Shown piece by piece: positions 19,407-29,232 of a stretch of 64,000 bases of DNA (within the stretch, counting starts at the first letter, position 1; each line of letters starts with the position of its first letter). Origin of the DNA: CAWJFP01 sp963842155 (lineage in GTDB: Bacteria; Pseudomonadota; Alphaproteobacteria; JACZXZ01); the NCBI GenBank assembly GCA_963842155.1, contig CAWJFP010000016.1, positions 16,123 to 80,122 of the forward strand. Reading direction: 5' to 3'. The translations under genes and the position numbers were made by a program. Under the pieces are notes generated by a model. The model searched no databases. It was not told the origin of the DNA and saw only the letters and a program-made list of their open reading frames with translations.

Positions 19407-20249
19407 ATGTTCAATCCGACGCAGCTCGTGATCGACGGGTTCGTCGAGCAGCTGCAAACGACCTATCGGCGCATCTATGGGCTGCTCGAGCCGGGCTATC
19501 CGGGCATCATCGAGTTCGTCGGGCGGCTCGCGCTCGAGAACATCGCCAACAGCGACGCGCCCTATCACGACGTGAACCACACGGTCATGGTCACCCTCCT
19601 CGGCCAGGAGGTGCTGCGCGGCAAGCATATCAGCGAGGGCGGCGTCACCCCCGACGATTGGCTGCATTTCATCATCTCGCTGCTCTGCCACGATATCGGC
19701 TATGTGCGCGGCATCTGCCGGGGCGACCGCAACGGGCGCTTCGCCATCAATCTGGAAGGCGAGACCGTCACCCTCCCGCCGGGCGCCACCGACGTCTCGC
19801 TCACCCCCCATCACGTCAACCGCTCGAAGCTCTTCGTGCGCGAGCGCTTCGGCAAGAGCACGCTCGCCCGCTTCAACACCGCCGTCATCGAGGCGAATAT
19901 CGAGCATACGCGCTTCCCCGTGCCGCAAGACGAGGTCCACGCCCAGACGAGCGACTATCCCGGGCTTCTGCGCGCCTCCGATCTCATGGGCCAGCTCGCC
20001 GACATCGATTACCTGCGCAAGATCCCGGCCCTCTTCGCCGAGTTCCAAGAGACTGGCATGGCGGCGAAACTGGGCTATAGGAGCTCGGCCGACCTCAAGG
20101 CCGCCTATCCCGCATTCTTCTGGAATGTGGTGAAGCCCTATATCGCCGACGGCTTGCGCTATCTGCGCGTCACGCAAGAGGGCAAGCAGTGGCGGGCCAA
20201 TCTCTACGCCCATGTCTTCGCCGTCGAGCATGGCGAGGCGATCGAGTAG
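19407..20249 (+). CDS. HD-domain metal-dependent phosphohydrolase
   Basis: 280 residues. An HD/PDEase-type hydrolase: APYHDVNHT (His54, Asp55, His58), the HD pair His95-Asp96 in LLCHDIGYVRG, an additional ANIEHTRFP motif, and a late Asp in LLRASDLMGQLAD. This pattern is close to the cyclic-nucleotide phosphodiesterase-like group of HD metalloproteins. The substrate is unknown. It is convergent with groL with ~110 bases between. Confidence 0.85.
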   Translation: MFNPTQLVIDGFVEQLQTTYRRIYGLLEPGYPGIIEFVGRLALENIANSDAPYHDVNHTVMVTLLGQEVLRGKHISEGGVTPDDWLHFIISLLCHDIGYVRGICRGDRNGRFAINLEGETVTLPPGATDVSLTPHHVNRSKLFVRERFGKSTLARFNTAVIEANIEHTRFPVPQDEVHAQTSDYPGLLRASDLMGQLADIDYLRKIPALFAEFQETGMAAKLGYRSSADLKAAYPAFFWNVVKPYIADGLRYLRVTQEGKQWRANLYAHVFAVEHGEAIE

Positions 20250-20298
20250 AGCGATGTTGCCTTGGAACCTGGAGAACGTCGCAAGGTCCGCACGCCGC

Positions 20299-20332
20299 AA
20301 AAGAAACGGGGCCGCCCCGATGGAGCGGCCCC
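20299..20332 (-). terminator. Rho-independent terminator of groESL
   Basis: Read on the minus strand, the stem is GGGGCCGC / GCGGCCCC (20325-20332 with 20308-20315) with a 9-base loop, followed by GTTTCTTTTG. It lies 34 bases after the groL stop. Confidence 0.8.
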
Positions 20333-20365
20333 ACAACCTGTCGCTTGAGACGATGGGCTTCGGGC

Positions 20366-22003
<1,638 letters not shown>

Positions 22004-22016
22004 GATTTTGCCCTCC

Positions 22017-22334
22017 TTAGGCCGCCTTAGACTTCGCCCTGCTGGTGGGCTCGATCACGCCCATGATGTCCGCCTCCTTCATGATGAGGAGCTCCTCGCC
22101 GTCGATCTTCACCTCGGTGCCCGACCATTTGCCGAACAGGATGCGGTCGCCGGCCTTGACGTCGAGCGCGTGCAGCTTGCCGTCCTCCGAGCGCGCGCCC
22201 GGACCGACGGCGATCACCTCGCCCTCCATCGGCTTCTCTTTCGCGGTGTCCGGAATGATGATGCCGCCCGCCGTCTTCTCGTCCTGCTCGACGCGGCGCA
22301 CGACCACCCGGTCATGTAACGGTCTGAATTTCAT
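22017..22334 (-). CDS. groS: Co-chaperonin GroES
   Basis: 105 residues from MKFRPLHDRVVVRRV. The mobile-loop segment EQDEKTAGGIIIPDTAKEKP and ILFGKWSGTEVKIDGEELLIMKE are diagnostic. The C-terminus carries an unusual extra ~10 residues (EPTSRAKSKAA) beyond the typical end. An upstream in-frame ATG at 22436 lies beyond the CIRCE operator and is rejected as the start. Confidence 0.98.
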   Translation of the reverse strand: MKFRPLHDRVVVRRVEQDEKTAGGIIIPDTAKEKPMEGEVIAVGPGARSEDGKLHALDVKAGDRILFGKWSGTEVKIDGEELLIMKEADIMGVIEPTSRAKSKAA

Positions 22335-22384
22335 CGCTGAACTCCCTCGTGCGATCTGTTTATGGGGACCCGCAAGGCAGGTTA

Positions 22385-22411
22385 TTAGCACTGTGCCCAG
22401 GCGAGTGCCAG
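22385..22411 (-). promoter_or_regulatory. CIRCE operator (HrcA site) of groESL
   Basis: Minus-strand CTGGCACTC, nine bases, CAGTGCTAA. The consensus is TTAGCACTC-N9-GAGTGCTAA: the 3' arm differs at one position and the 5' arm at three. The position, ~50 bases upstream of groS, is where HrcA represses groESL in alphaproteobacteria. hrcA is not in the window. Confidence 0.8.
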
Positions 22412-22414
22412 AGG

Positions 22415-22444
22415 CATGTGGGCCCGTGGGCGGCACGCTTCAAG
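22415..22444 (-). promoter_or_regulatory. Candidate RpoH (sigma-32) heat-shock promoter for groESL
   Basis: Minus strand: CTTGAAG (-35, 22438-22444), a 15-base spacer, then CCCACATG (-10, 22415-22422), close to the heat-shock consensus CTTGAAA / CCCCATNT. The CIRCE element lies immediately downstream, over the expected transcription start, giving dual control. Confidence 0.55.
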
Positions 22445-22674
22445 AGGGGTCGAGCGGATTCGTGCCAAAATCATGCTGAGCGCGGGGCAGGCGCTCTTTC
22501 ATTATTGCGGCGAGGCCGAAGCCGGCCTGCTTCAAAGCCTTAGCAACACGGCTTTATAGAATGTCGAAACGGGCGTTAACCGTTTGATAAGCTTTACGGG
22601 CGGATAATTCGCAAATTGCAGTCGAGGGCCGCCGCGGCCGCCGGCCCGGATCTCTCCGTCGCAAGGAGGCTCCT

Positions 22675-23019
22675 ATGTCGATGACCGGACTTCTCCGCCA
22701 CCCCTGGCGCCAGGGCTGGGCGCGCGCCATCCCCTTCACCCATGATCGGCGGCGCGAGCCCCGCTACGCGGTGCCGCATCTCACCCTCGTCGTCGGCCCG
22801 AACCAGTTCACCACGCTCGACTGGTCGTTGAGCGGCGGGCGCATCAAGCATCCCGAAGGCGCCTTCGGCTTCAAGGACCGCATCAAGGGGAAGCTTTATC
22901 TCGAAGGCGACATGCGCAGCGGCGGCTTCGTCGCCGAGGTGGCGCGCCTCACGGCCGCGGGCGATGTGGGCTTGCGCTGGCTTGCCCTCAGCGGCCCGAT
23001 CGCCAGCGCCATGGCCTGA
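22675..23019 (+). CDS. PilZ-domain protein
   Basis: 114 residues, a single-domain PilZ-like protein. The cyclic-di-GMP-binding RxxxR is present as R26-R-E-P-R30 in the N-terminal arm, and the D/NxSxxG motif as DWSLSG at 49-54. The remainder is a beta barrel (GKLYLEGDMRSGGFVAEVARL). A purine-rich ribosome-binding site (AAGGAGGC) supports the start. Its target cannot be inferred from the neighbours. Confidence 0.8.
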   Translation: MSMTGLLRHPWRQGWARAIPFTHDRRREPRYAVPHLTLVVGPNQFTTLDWSLSGGRIKHPEGAFGFKDRIKGKLYLEGDMRSGGFVAEVARLTAAGDVGLRWLALSGPIASAMA

Positions 23020-23067
23020 CGCGAGCACTTCGCGGGCGGCAACAGCCGCGAGGCCCGCCGGCCCTTC

Positions 23068-23601
23068 TCACTGGATCTTCCAGCTCCCGTCCGCCTGCTG
23101 GCAGGCCGTGCCGTTGACCGTGCTGCCGTCGGGTTGACGCCATTGACCCTGCTTGCAGTTCGCCGGCTGCGCCGTCTGTCCCGCTTGAGCCGAAGGCGGG
23201 GCCGGCTGAACGGTCTGTCCCGCTTGGCCCGCGGGCGCGCCCGACGGCTGAGCCGGCTGCGCGGCCTGGCCCGGCGGAGGCGGCGGTTGCCCGGGAGGCC
23301 CGCCATAGGCCGGCGGCGGCGGCCCGCCATAGCCCGGCGGCGGCCCGCCATAGCCTGGCGGCGGCTCGTCATAGCCTGGGCCGGGCCCCGCGTAATAGGG
23401 CGCCGCGCAACAGGGCGCGAAGCCGAATCCGACGCCTACGCCGATATGCCCGGCGGCTGCGGGATTGCCTGCGAGCATGAACATGGCCAAGGCGCTCGCC
23501 GCGACCAAAACCGCCGACGCGAAGCGGGTGCCGCGCAAGCGCGAAAACGACGGCAGAAAACCTGGGGCTTCCCGCCGCGAGGGAACATGCATCACAGCCA
23601 T
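23068..23601 (-). CDS. Secreted Pro/Gly-rich protein with 17-kDa-antigen-like C-terminal motif
   Basis: 177 residues. A signal peptide ends near the alanine-rich NPAAAG (about residue 50). The middle (~75-145) is low complexity, with repeats of PPGYGG and then AQPA/QAGQ. The C-terminal CKQGQWRQPDGSTVNGTACQ plus QADGSWKIQ resembles the terminal repeats of rickettsial-type 17-kDa surface antigens, with two cysteines. Probably exported to the envelope; function unknown. Confidence 0.65.
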   Translation of the reverse strand: MAVMHVPSRREAPGFLPSFSRLRGTRFASAVLVAASALAMFMLAGNPAAAGHIGVGVGFGFAPCCAAPYYAGPGPGYDEPPPGYGGPPPGYGGPPPPAYGGPPGQPPPPPGQAAQPAQPSGAPAGQAGQTVQPAPPSAQAGQTAQPANCKQGQWRQPDGSTVNGTACQQADGSWKIQ

Positions 23602-23882
23602 CGATCACCCCTCCGAGCTTCGCGACCGCGCGGGCTTTCGCATTGATTTTTGCCAGTCTACGCCGCCGCGCCCGCTCTGTCAGTGACCATGATTACGAAG
23701 CAGCGGGCTGGAGTCTCGCGGGATGCTGCAGGGCCGCACGTCCGGTCCCGCGACTTTTCCCGATCGTCATCGACAATGCGGCTCCGCCCGATTGGGACTA
23801 GGATGCGCCTTGCGGGCGAATGCGCCATCGTCGCGGCCATCGCGGCGCCTTCCCGCCCATCTCCCATAATCGAGGATATGAA

Positions 23883-24425
23883 GTGAACGACAGCAACGAC
23901 CCGGCGCCGATCCTGCCGCCCAATATCGAAGAGACCATCCGGCTCGTCTCGCGCCTTCACGCCGAGCATCACCAGAACGCGACGCCGCTTCAGCGCGCCG
24001 TGGATTTCATGACGGCCCTCTTGGGCCGCCCGCGCTTCATCGCCGCGCTGACCCTCGCCGTGGCCGGCTGGATCGGCTTCAATCTGCTCGCCGTCGCGCT
24101 CGGCTACCGCCCCATCGATCCGCCTCCCTTCTCATGGTTGGAGGATGCGGTTTCTTTGCTGTCGCTTTACATGGTGGTGCTGATCCTCGCCACGCAGCGG
24201 CGCGAGGACCAGCTTGCGCAACATCGCGAGCAGCTCATTTTGGAGCTGGCCCTCTCGAGCGAGCAGAAGACGACCAAGGTGATCCAGCTGCTGGAAGAGT
24301 CGCGCCGGGATAATCCGAACATCCGCAACCGGGTCGATCAGGAGGCCGATGCGATGGCGAGGCCGGCCGATCCGCAATCGGTGATCGACGCGATCAAGGA
24401 AACCCAGGCACAGACTGCGCGCTGA
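23883..24425 (+). CDS. DUF1003 family membrane protein
   Basis: 180 residues from GTG 23883, preceded by GAGGA at 23872-23876. Two membrane helices (about 55-75 and 88-105) flank FNLLAVALGYRPIDPPPFSWLEDAVSLLSLYMVVLILATQRREDQLAQHREQ, the DUF1003 core, followed by a helical cytoplasmic tail. The DUF1003 family includes the CRP-regulated cation-related protein group; the role here is unknown. Confidence 0.85.
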   Translation: MNDSNDPAPILPPNIEETIRLVSRLHAEHHQNATPLQRAVDFMTALLGRPRFIAALTLAVAGWIGFNLLAVALGYRPIDPPPFSWLEDAVSLLSLYMVVLILATQRREDQLAQHREQLILELALSSEQKTTKVIQLLEESRRDNPNIRNRVDQEADAMARPADPQSVIDAIKETQAQTAR

Positions 24426-24646
24426 CGGCCAGGCGACGGAGAGGGCGACCGAGCGTGAGGGAGTGTTTTCGGAATAGGCAATCGACGCACGATAAAGGCG
24501 CAGGAATGCTCGACCGGGAAACGCGATTTTCGGAGGGGGTTTCGGTATAGGGCGAGTTTGGCCCGCGAGACGGCGCGAGCGATGCGCCGCGCAGATTGGC
24601 CTCGACCAATCTCTGCGACAGCGAATTCGCTAGGTCAAATTGAGAA

Positions 24647-25304
24647 ATGGAAGAAACATCTTATAAGTTGTTCGGAAATCCTCAAGCAAGCGAGCACGCT
24701 CTTTTGATCTGGCGTGCTTTCTTAAAGGCGATGGCACTAGATACCAAACTGTCAGAACCAATCCTGAGCATGCAGGGCATGAGCGGTCGAAAATACCGCT
24801 CATTTATAAATAATCTGATTGGCTCGATCACTTCGCCCCGTTATCTAGAAATTGGAAGCTGGGCGGGATCGACCGCTTGTGCAGCTATGTTTCATAATAC
24901 GGTTTCCGCTGTCTGTATTGATAATTGGTCCGCGTTCGGTGGTCCGAAGGATGCTTTCTTTGGTCATGTGAAAGAGATCACTCAAGGTTAGCGCTAATGT
25001 CGATTTCAAGTTTCGTGAATCTGATTTTCGCCAAGTCGATTTTTCTTCTCTTGGCGAGCCATTCAACATTTACTTTTTCGATGGACCTCATACGGAGACG
25101 GATCATTACGATGGGGTTATTCTCGCGCAGCCCGCGTTAGCGAGAGATTATGTGCTAATAGTCGACGATTGGAATTGGGGACAAGTGCGCGCGGGAACAA
25201 TTAGCGCTCTAAAGGCAGCAGGCGTCAATCTCCCGTTCGCGATTGAGATCAAAACGACCCAAAACGATTCACATCGCAACGAAGGCCGCAAATCAGGAGA
25301 GTGA
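24647..25304 (+). pseudogene. Class I SAM-dependent methyltransferase, one frameshift, AT-rich
   Basis: The first 114 residues contain a SAM-binding motif I, RYLEIGSWAGSTACAA, then a TAG at 24989-24991 interrupts the frame. From about 24993 the neighbouring frame continues the same protein: FKFRESDFRQVDF, FNIYFFDGPHTETDHYDG, LIVDDWNWGQVRAGT, ending at TGA 25302-25304. About 218 residues if joined. The base composition is clearly more AT-rich than the neighbours and the gene lies against the 3' side of tRNA-Gly, both consistent with acquired DNA. Could be intact in the organism if the shift is an error. Confidence 0.7.
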
Positions 25305-25433
25305 GTGGCATAACGGATATTTTATTGCGGCGTGTCAGAAAACATAATTTCTCTAAAAAGAAGAATCATCGCTCTTTTCCCTATAGTCGATCATTTATCC
25401 AAAGACTATCACCCATTAAGCCATTGATAAAAT

Positions 25434-25508
25434 TGGAGCGGGAGAAGGGATTCGAACCCTCGACCCTCACGTTGGCAACGTGATGCTCTACCCCTGAGCT
25501 ACTCCCGC
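25434..25508 (-). tRNA. tRNA-Gly (GCC)
   Basis: Minus strand starts GCGGGAGTAGCTCAGGGGTA and pairs its acceptor stem with CTCCCGC at the 3' end; anticodon loop TTGCCAA gives anticodon GCC within the arm TCACGTTGCCAACGTGA. The T arm carries GGTTCGAATCC. The 3' CCA is encoded (25434-25436 on the plus strand as tgg). Confidence 0.97.
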
Positions 25509-25697
25509 GCTCGCGAGGGCCGATCATAAGGATCGAAGAGGCATTTGCAAGCGGCGATCCGCCCCGCCCGACGGCTTGGCCCGAAGCCCATTGTCAGGCC
25601 GGGGAGGCTTTGCACACGCGGCCGGCCACCCATAGGCTAATGCTACATCTGGGCTATCGAGCGGAATGTCGGTCTACGGAAACTGAGGAGCCGTCAG

Positions 25698-26393
25698 ATG
25701 CTGCTACGCCTCGCGCTCTGCGCTTTGAGCGCGATTTTGCCGGCCGTCGCGAACGTCGCCGCCAAGGCAGACTCCGCGAGCGCGCCGCCGGCGATCTTTG
25801 CGCCATCCGCGGCAAAGGGTCAGGTCGTCATCGTCATTTCCGGCCAATCCGGGCCGACCCGTTATCGCGGCTATTCCTCCGAGCTCGCCCGGCAAGGTTA
25901 TCTTGCCATGCTTATCGACGGCAACGATGTCCTCAAACCGGACGGCTCGGGCGGCGATTACCTGAAGGCGACGATAATGCGGGCGCAACAATCGCCGAAT
26001 GCGCTCCCCGGCAAGGTCGAGGTCGTCGGCTTTTCGCTCGGCGGGGGCGGGGCTTTGAGCTATGCGACGCGGCTGCCCGAACTCGTCTCCGCCGTCGTCG
26101 CCTATTATCCGGCGACCAGCTCCATCAAGAACATGCAGGATTTCGTTGCCGAATTCAAAGTCCCGATCCTGGTCCTCGCCGGGGGAGAGGACGATTATCG
26201 AAATTGCTGCCTGGCCGGGACGGCGCGGTCGATGGATGCGGCGGCGCGGGAGCTAAAGCTGCCCTTCGATCTGGTCGTCTACCCGAATGCGAATCATGGT
26301 TTCAATATCGCCGGCCACTCATTTCGCGCCGCCGATGCGGCCGACGCTTGGCAACGCACGCTGGCGATGCTCCGGCAATATCAGGCAAAATGA
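25698..26393 (+). CDS. Exported dienelactone hydrolase-like alpha/beta hydrolase
   Basis: 231 residues with a signal peptide (hydrophobic 1-20, cleavage near AAKA). Nucleophile elbow GFSLGG at 111-116 with Ser113 where classical dienelactone hydrolase has Cys; acid in AGGEDDY (Asp165/166); His200 in NANHGFN. So a serine hydrolase of the DLH fold in the periplasm; substrate unknown. Start supported by GAGGAGCCG upstream. Confidence 0.8.
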   Translation: MLLRLALCALSAILPAVANVAAKADSASAPPAIFAPSAAKGQVVIVISGQSGPTRYRGYSSELARQGYLAMLIDGNDVLKPDGSGGDYLKATIMRAQQSPNALPGKVEVVGFSLGGGGALSYATRLPELVSAVVAYYPATSSIKNMQDFVAEFKVPILVLAGGEDDYRNCCLAGTARSMDAAARELKLPFDLVVYPNANHGFNIAGHSFRAADAADAWQRTLAMLRQYQAK

Positions 26394-26441
26394 AGCACGG
26401 CGGACGTGCCGTTCCGGCTTCGGCTGCCGCGGCGCTATTAT

Positions 26442-26849
26442 CTATCCGCGATGGAGGTTGACGGAGCGGATCATGCAACCCTGGTACCCGGTATGAAAGC
26501 TGCCGGTGAAGGAGTCCGCCGTAAAGGTCCCCGTGAACGCGCCGCCCGAGAGCGTGCCGGTGAACGACCCGTCGGCCGCGACCTTGCCGGAAATCGGATG
26601 GTCCGCCAGGCCGTGGGCGTTGCCCGAAACCAGGCCGTCGGCGACGGTCACCGTGACATCCAGCGAGGTGGTACATTTATCGGAGTTCGACTTCGCTTGA
26701 CCGGGCGCACCGCCCGTCCAATGTCCGTCGAACGGCCCGGCCGCGAGAGCCATATGGAAACAGAAGCCGAGCGACAATGCTGCGATTGTCCATTTCGCCA
26801 TCGACGAGGCTTGGGCCGCCTTCGATGAAGCTTGGCGATTTGCGCGCAT
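26442..26849 (-). CDS. Small secreted protein, paralogue 1 (GPFDGxW family)
   Basis: 135 residues from ATG 26849, with AGGGGG eight bases upstream. A signal peptide ends at MALA before AGPFDGHWTGGAP. The mature part is a beta-rich domain with DVTVTVADGLVSGNAHGLADHPISGKVAADGSFTG and ends HTGYQGCMIRSVNLHRG, with two cysteines that could form a disulfide. The next upstream gene encodes a clear paralogue, and the two are arranged head to tail. No function known. Confidence 0.7.
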   Translation of the reverse strand: MRANRQASSKAAQASSMAKWTIAALSLGFCFHMALAAGPFDGHWTGGAPGQAKSNSDKCTTSLDVTVTVADGLVSGNAHGLADHPISGKVAADGSFTGTLSGGAFTGTFTADSFTGSFHTGYQGCMIRSVNLHRG

Positions 26850-26899
26850 TCGATTCCCCCTGCTGAGGTTGACGCCGATCCGTTTCGCCGCGAGGCGCT

Positions 26900-27286
26900 C
26901 TATTTGACGCGCTCGAGATGCACCTCCCGCTTGGGGCAATATTGTATCGGGGTATGGAAGACGCCGTCAAAGCTGCCGCCGGCGAATTTGCCCACGAACG
27001 CCTCCCGACCCAACATGCCCTGGAACGAGCCGTCGGGGGCGATCTTGCCCGAAATGTCATATTTCGTCGACAAGCCGCCGCCTTGGCCCGTCACGATATT
27101 GTCGGCGACGGTGAGGGTGATGTCCATGCGGACACAGGCCTCCTTTTTCGTCGGCGGCGCCTCGCCCTTCCATTGTCCGTCGAACGGCCCGGCCGCGACG
27201 GCCCCATGGCAAGACAAGGCAAGCGACAGCGCTGCAAGTCCGGCCCCCCAACCTGCCGCCGCGAAAATTTTACGATCTCCACGCAT
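26900..27286 (-). CDS. Small secreted protein, paralogue 2 (GPFDGxW family)
   Basis: 128 residues: signal peptide to AVAA, then AGPFDGQWKGEAPP, MDITLTVADNIVTGQGGGLSTKYDISGKIAPDGSFQG and a closing HTPIQYCPKREVHLERVK. It aligns along its whole length with the neighbour at 26442-26849, including the two cysteines, so the pair arose by tandem duplication. It is transcribed first; 50 bases separate it from its paralogue. Probably a periplasmic or secreted beta-sandwich. Confidence 0.72.
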   Translation of the reverse strand: MRGDRKIFAAAGWGAGLAALSLALSCHGAVAAGPFDGQWKGEAPPTKKEACVRMDITLTVADNIVTGQGGGLSTKYDISGKIAPDGSFQGMLGREAFVGKFAGGSFDGVFHTPIQYCPKREVHLERVK

Positions 27287-27425
27287 TGCGTTCCCCCTGT
27301 CGATGGTCGTTGCGAATGCTCCCTTTCGGCCGCGTCGCCATCATGGCGCATTCGGCGCGCCCCGCGGCGAATCCGGCATTAGATGAGAGGAGTCCGTTCG
27401 AATAAGCGAGAACCGAGGTGCCAAG

Positions 27426-27614
27426 ATGCATGAGACGAGCATGCGTGAGACCATGACGATCCTCCTGCTGCTTGCGCTCGGCTCATGCAGCCAAGGCGCC
27501 GCGGCGCCTGGCGCTCCTGCCGCTCCGCAGCCCAGCTGCAACGGCAACGATTATTATTTCACCGCCAGCCCCCTTGGGAAAGGCTATCCGCACGCGGTTC
27601 CGCTCTGCAAATGA
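27426..27614 (+). CDS. Very small putative lipoprotein
   Basis: 62 residues. A short hydrophobic stretch TILLLLALGSCSQG forms a lipobox (LGSC), giving a mature peptide of about 40 residues that is Ala/Pro-rich and ends NGNDYYFTASPLGKGYPHAVPLCK. Starts at ATG 27426 or 27441. Small orphan lipoproteins of this type are common but hard to verify; it is kept because the lipobox is good and the frame does not shadow another gene. Confidence 0.45.
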   Translation: MHETSMRETMTILLLLALGSCSQGAAAPGAPAAPQPSCNGNDYYFTASPLGKGYPHAVPLCK

Positions 27615-27670
27615 ACCGGGCAAAGGACAGGGCATTGCCGACCGGCCGCACCGCGCGGTAGCTACATGCC

Positions 27671-28168
27671 ATGAAGTCGACGCCCGAGGCGCTTCTGGCA
27701 CGGCTCGCCGCGCTGGGCATCAGGAGCGAGACCCACCGCCACCCGCCCGTCTTCACCGTCGAGGAGGCCAAGGCCTTGCGCGGCGCCCTGCCGGGCGGCC
27801 ATTGCAAGAGCCTCTTCCTCAAGGACAAGGCCGGGCGACTTTGGCTCGTGGTGGCGCTCGAGGATCGCGCCATCGCGCTCAAGGCTCTCGCCAAGAGGCT
27901 CGGCGCCAAGAAGACGCTGTCCTTCGCCGGTCCCGAGCTCCTCATGGCGGCGCTCGGCGTCACGCCGGGCTCGGTAACGCCCTTCGGCGTGGTCAATGAC
28001 GGGGAAGGTCGCGTCCAGGTCGTGCTCGACCGCGCGATGCTGGAGCATGACCCGCTCAACTATCACCCTTTGGACAATGCCCAGACGACGGCGATAGCGC
28101 CGCAGGATCTGCTGCTCTTCCTGCGCGCGTCCGGGCATGAGCCGCTGATCCTCGATCTCGAGGGTTGA
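27671..28168 (+). CDS. YbaK/ProX-type aminoacyl-tRNA deacylase domain protein
   Basis: 165 residues. A free-standing editing domain of the prolyl-tRNA synthetase-associated family: HRHPPVFTVEEAKALRGALPGGHCKSLFLKDK, SFAGPELLMAALGVTPGSVTPFGVVND, and NYHPLDNAQTTAIAPQDLL. It hydrolyses mischarged aminoacyl-tRNA, most likely Ala-tRNA-Pro or similar. The conserved Lys in CKSLFLK is present. Confidence 0.9.
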   Translation: MKSTPEALLARLAALGIRSETHRHPPVFTVEEAKALRGALPGGHCKSLFLKDKAGRLWLVVALEDRAIALKALAKRLGAKKTLSFAGPELLMAALGVTPGSVTPFGVVNDGEGRVQVVLDRAMLEHDPLNYHPLDNAQTTAIAPQDLLLFLRASGHEPLILDLEG

Positions 28169-28305
28169 TATAATGCCGCTTGCGGGGCCGCCGCCTTGTC
28201 GCAATGGGCTTGCCAGCGGGGCCGCAAGCCGCCATTTAGTTTGGCGAAAGCTTTCGATGGGATAAAGCCGTCCCGGCGACAGGCGGCGGGCGAGAGGAAC
28301 GGGCA

Positions 28306-29232
28306 ATGCAATCGATCATGGGCGAGAGAACGAGTGCCGCGGGCGGCGATGCCGGCCTGATCAAGGATTCCGGCATCAAGACCTTCGTCGCCGACGTGAT
28401 CGAGGCCTCCAAGACGGTGCCCGTGATCCTCGATCTCTGGGCGGAATGGTGCGGCCCCTGCAAGCAGCTCGGGCCCCTTCTCGAGAAGGTGGTGCGCGAG
28501 GCCAAGGGCAAGCTCAAGCTCGTCAAGGTGGATATCGACAAGAACCCGCAGATCGCCCAGCAGCTCCGCGTGCAGTCGATCCCCGCGGTGTTCGCCTTCA
28601 TCGGCGGGCGGCCGGTCGACGGCTTCGTCGGCGCGCTGCCCGAGAGCCAGGTGCGCGAGTTCGCCAAGCGGCTTCTGGCGGACGGCGGCGTGGATGAGGA
28701 GGCCGCCGCCATCGCGGAGGCGGTCGCGCAAGGGGAGAAGCTGCTCGAGGCGGGCGACGTCGGCACGGCGAGCGCCATCTTCGGCCAGGTGCTGCAGCAT
28801 CAGAACGACAATCTGCCGGCGATAGCGGGCCTGGCGCGCTGCTATCTCAAGAGCGGCGACCTGGCGCGCGCCAAGGAGCTGCTGGCGACGGTGCCGCCCG
28901 ACAAGGCGAGCGCGCCCGAGCTCGCCGCCGCGCGCTCGGCGCTCGAGCTCGCCGAGCAGGCCAAAGAGAGCGGCCCCGTCGACGAGCTCAAGCGCAAGCT
29001 CGAGGCCCAGCCCGCGGACCACCGGACGCGCTTCGATTATGCCAATGCGCTTTACGCCGCCGGGCAACAGGAGGAGGCGATCGAGCAGCTGCTCGAGCTG
29101 CTGCGCCGCGACCGCGCCTGGAACGAGGAGGCGGCGCGCAAGCAGCTCCTCAAGCTCTTCGAGGCGCTCGGCCCCACCAACCCGCTGACCCAATCGGGAC
29201 GGCGACGGCTCTCGTCGCTGCTCTTCAAATGA
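28306..29232 (+). CDS. CnoX/YbbN-type thioredoxin with TPR tail
   Basis: 308 residues. The N-terminal thioredoxin domain keeps an active-site WCGPC (Cys49, Cys52), unlike E. coli YbbN, where it is degenerate, so it could act both as an oxidoreductase and as a holdase delivering clients to GroEL or DnaK. The TPR-like tail spans ~125-300. Its stop overlaps the start of the LON-domain gene (ATGA). Conserved alphaproteobacterial neighbourhood. Confidence 0.92.
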   Translation: MQSIMGERTSAAGGDAGLIKDSGIKTFVADVIEASKTVPVILDLWAEWCGPCKQLGPLLEKVVREAKGKLKLVKVDIDKNPQIAQQLRVQSIPAVFAFIGGRPVDGFVGALPESQVREFAKRLLADGGVDEEAAAIAEAVAQGEKLLEAGDVGTASAIFGQVLQHQNDNLPAIAGLARCYLKSGDLARAKELLATVPPDKASAPELAAARSALELAEQAKESGPVDELKRKLEAQPADHRTRFDYANALYAAGQQEEAIEQLLELLRRDRAWNEEAARKQLLKLFEALGPTNPLTQSGRRRLSSLLFK

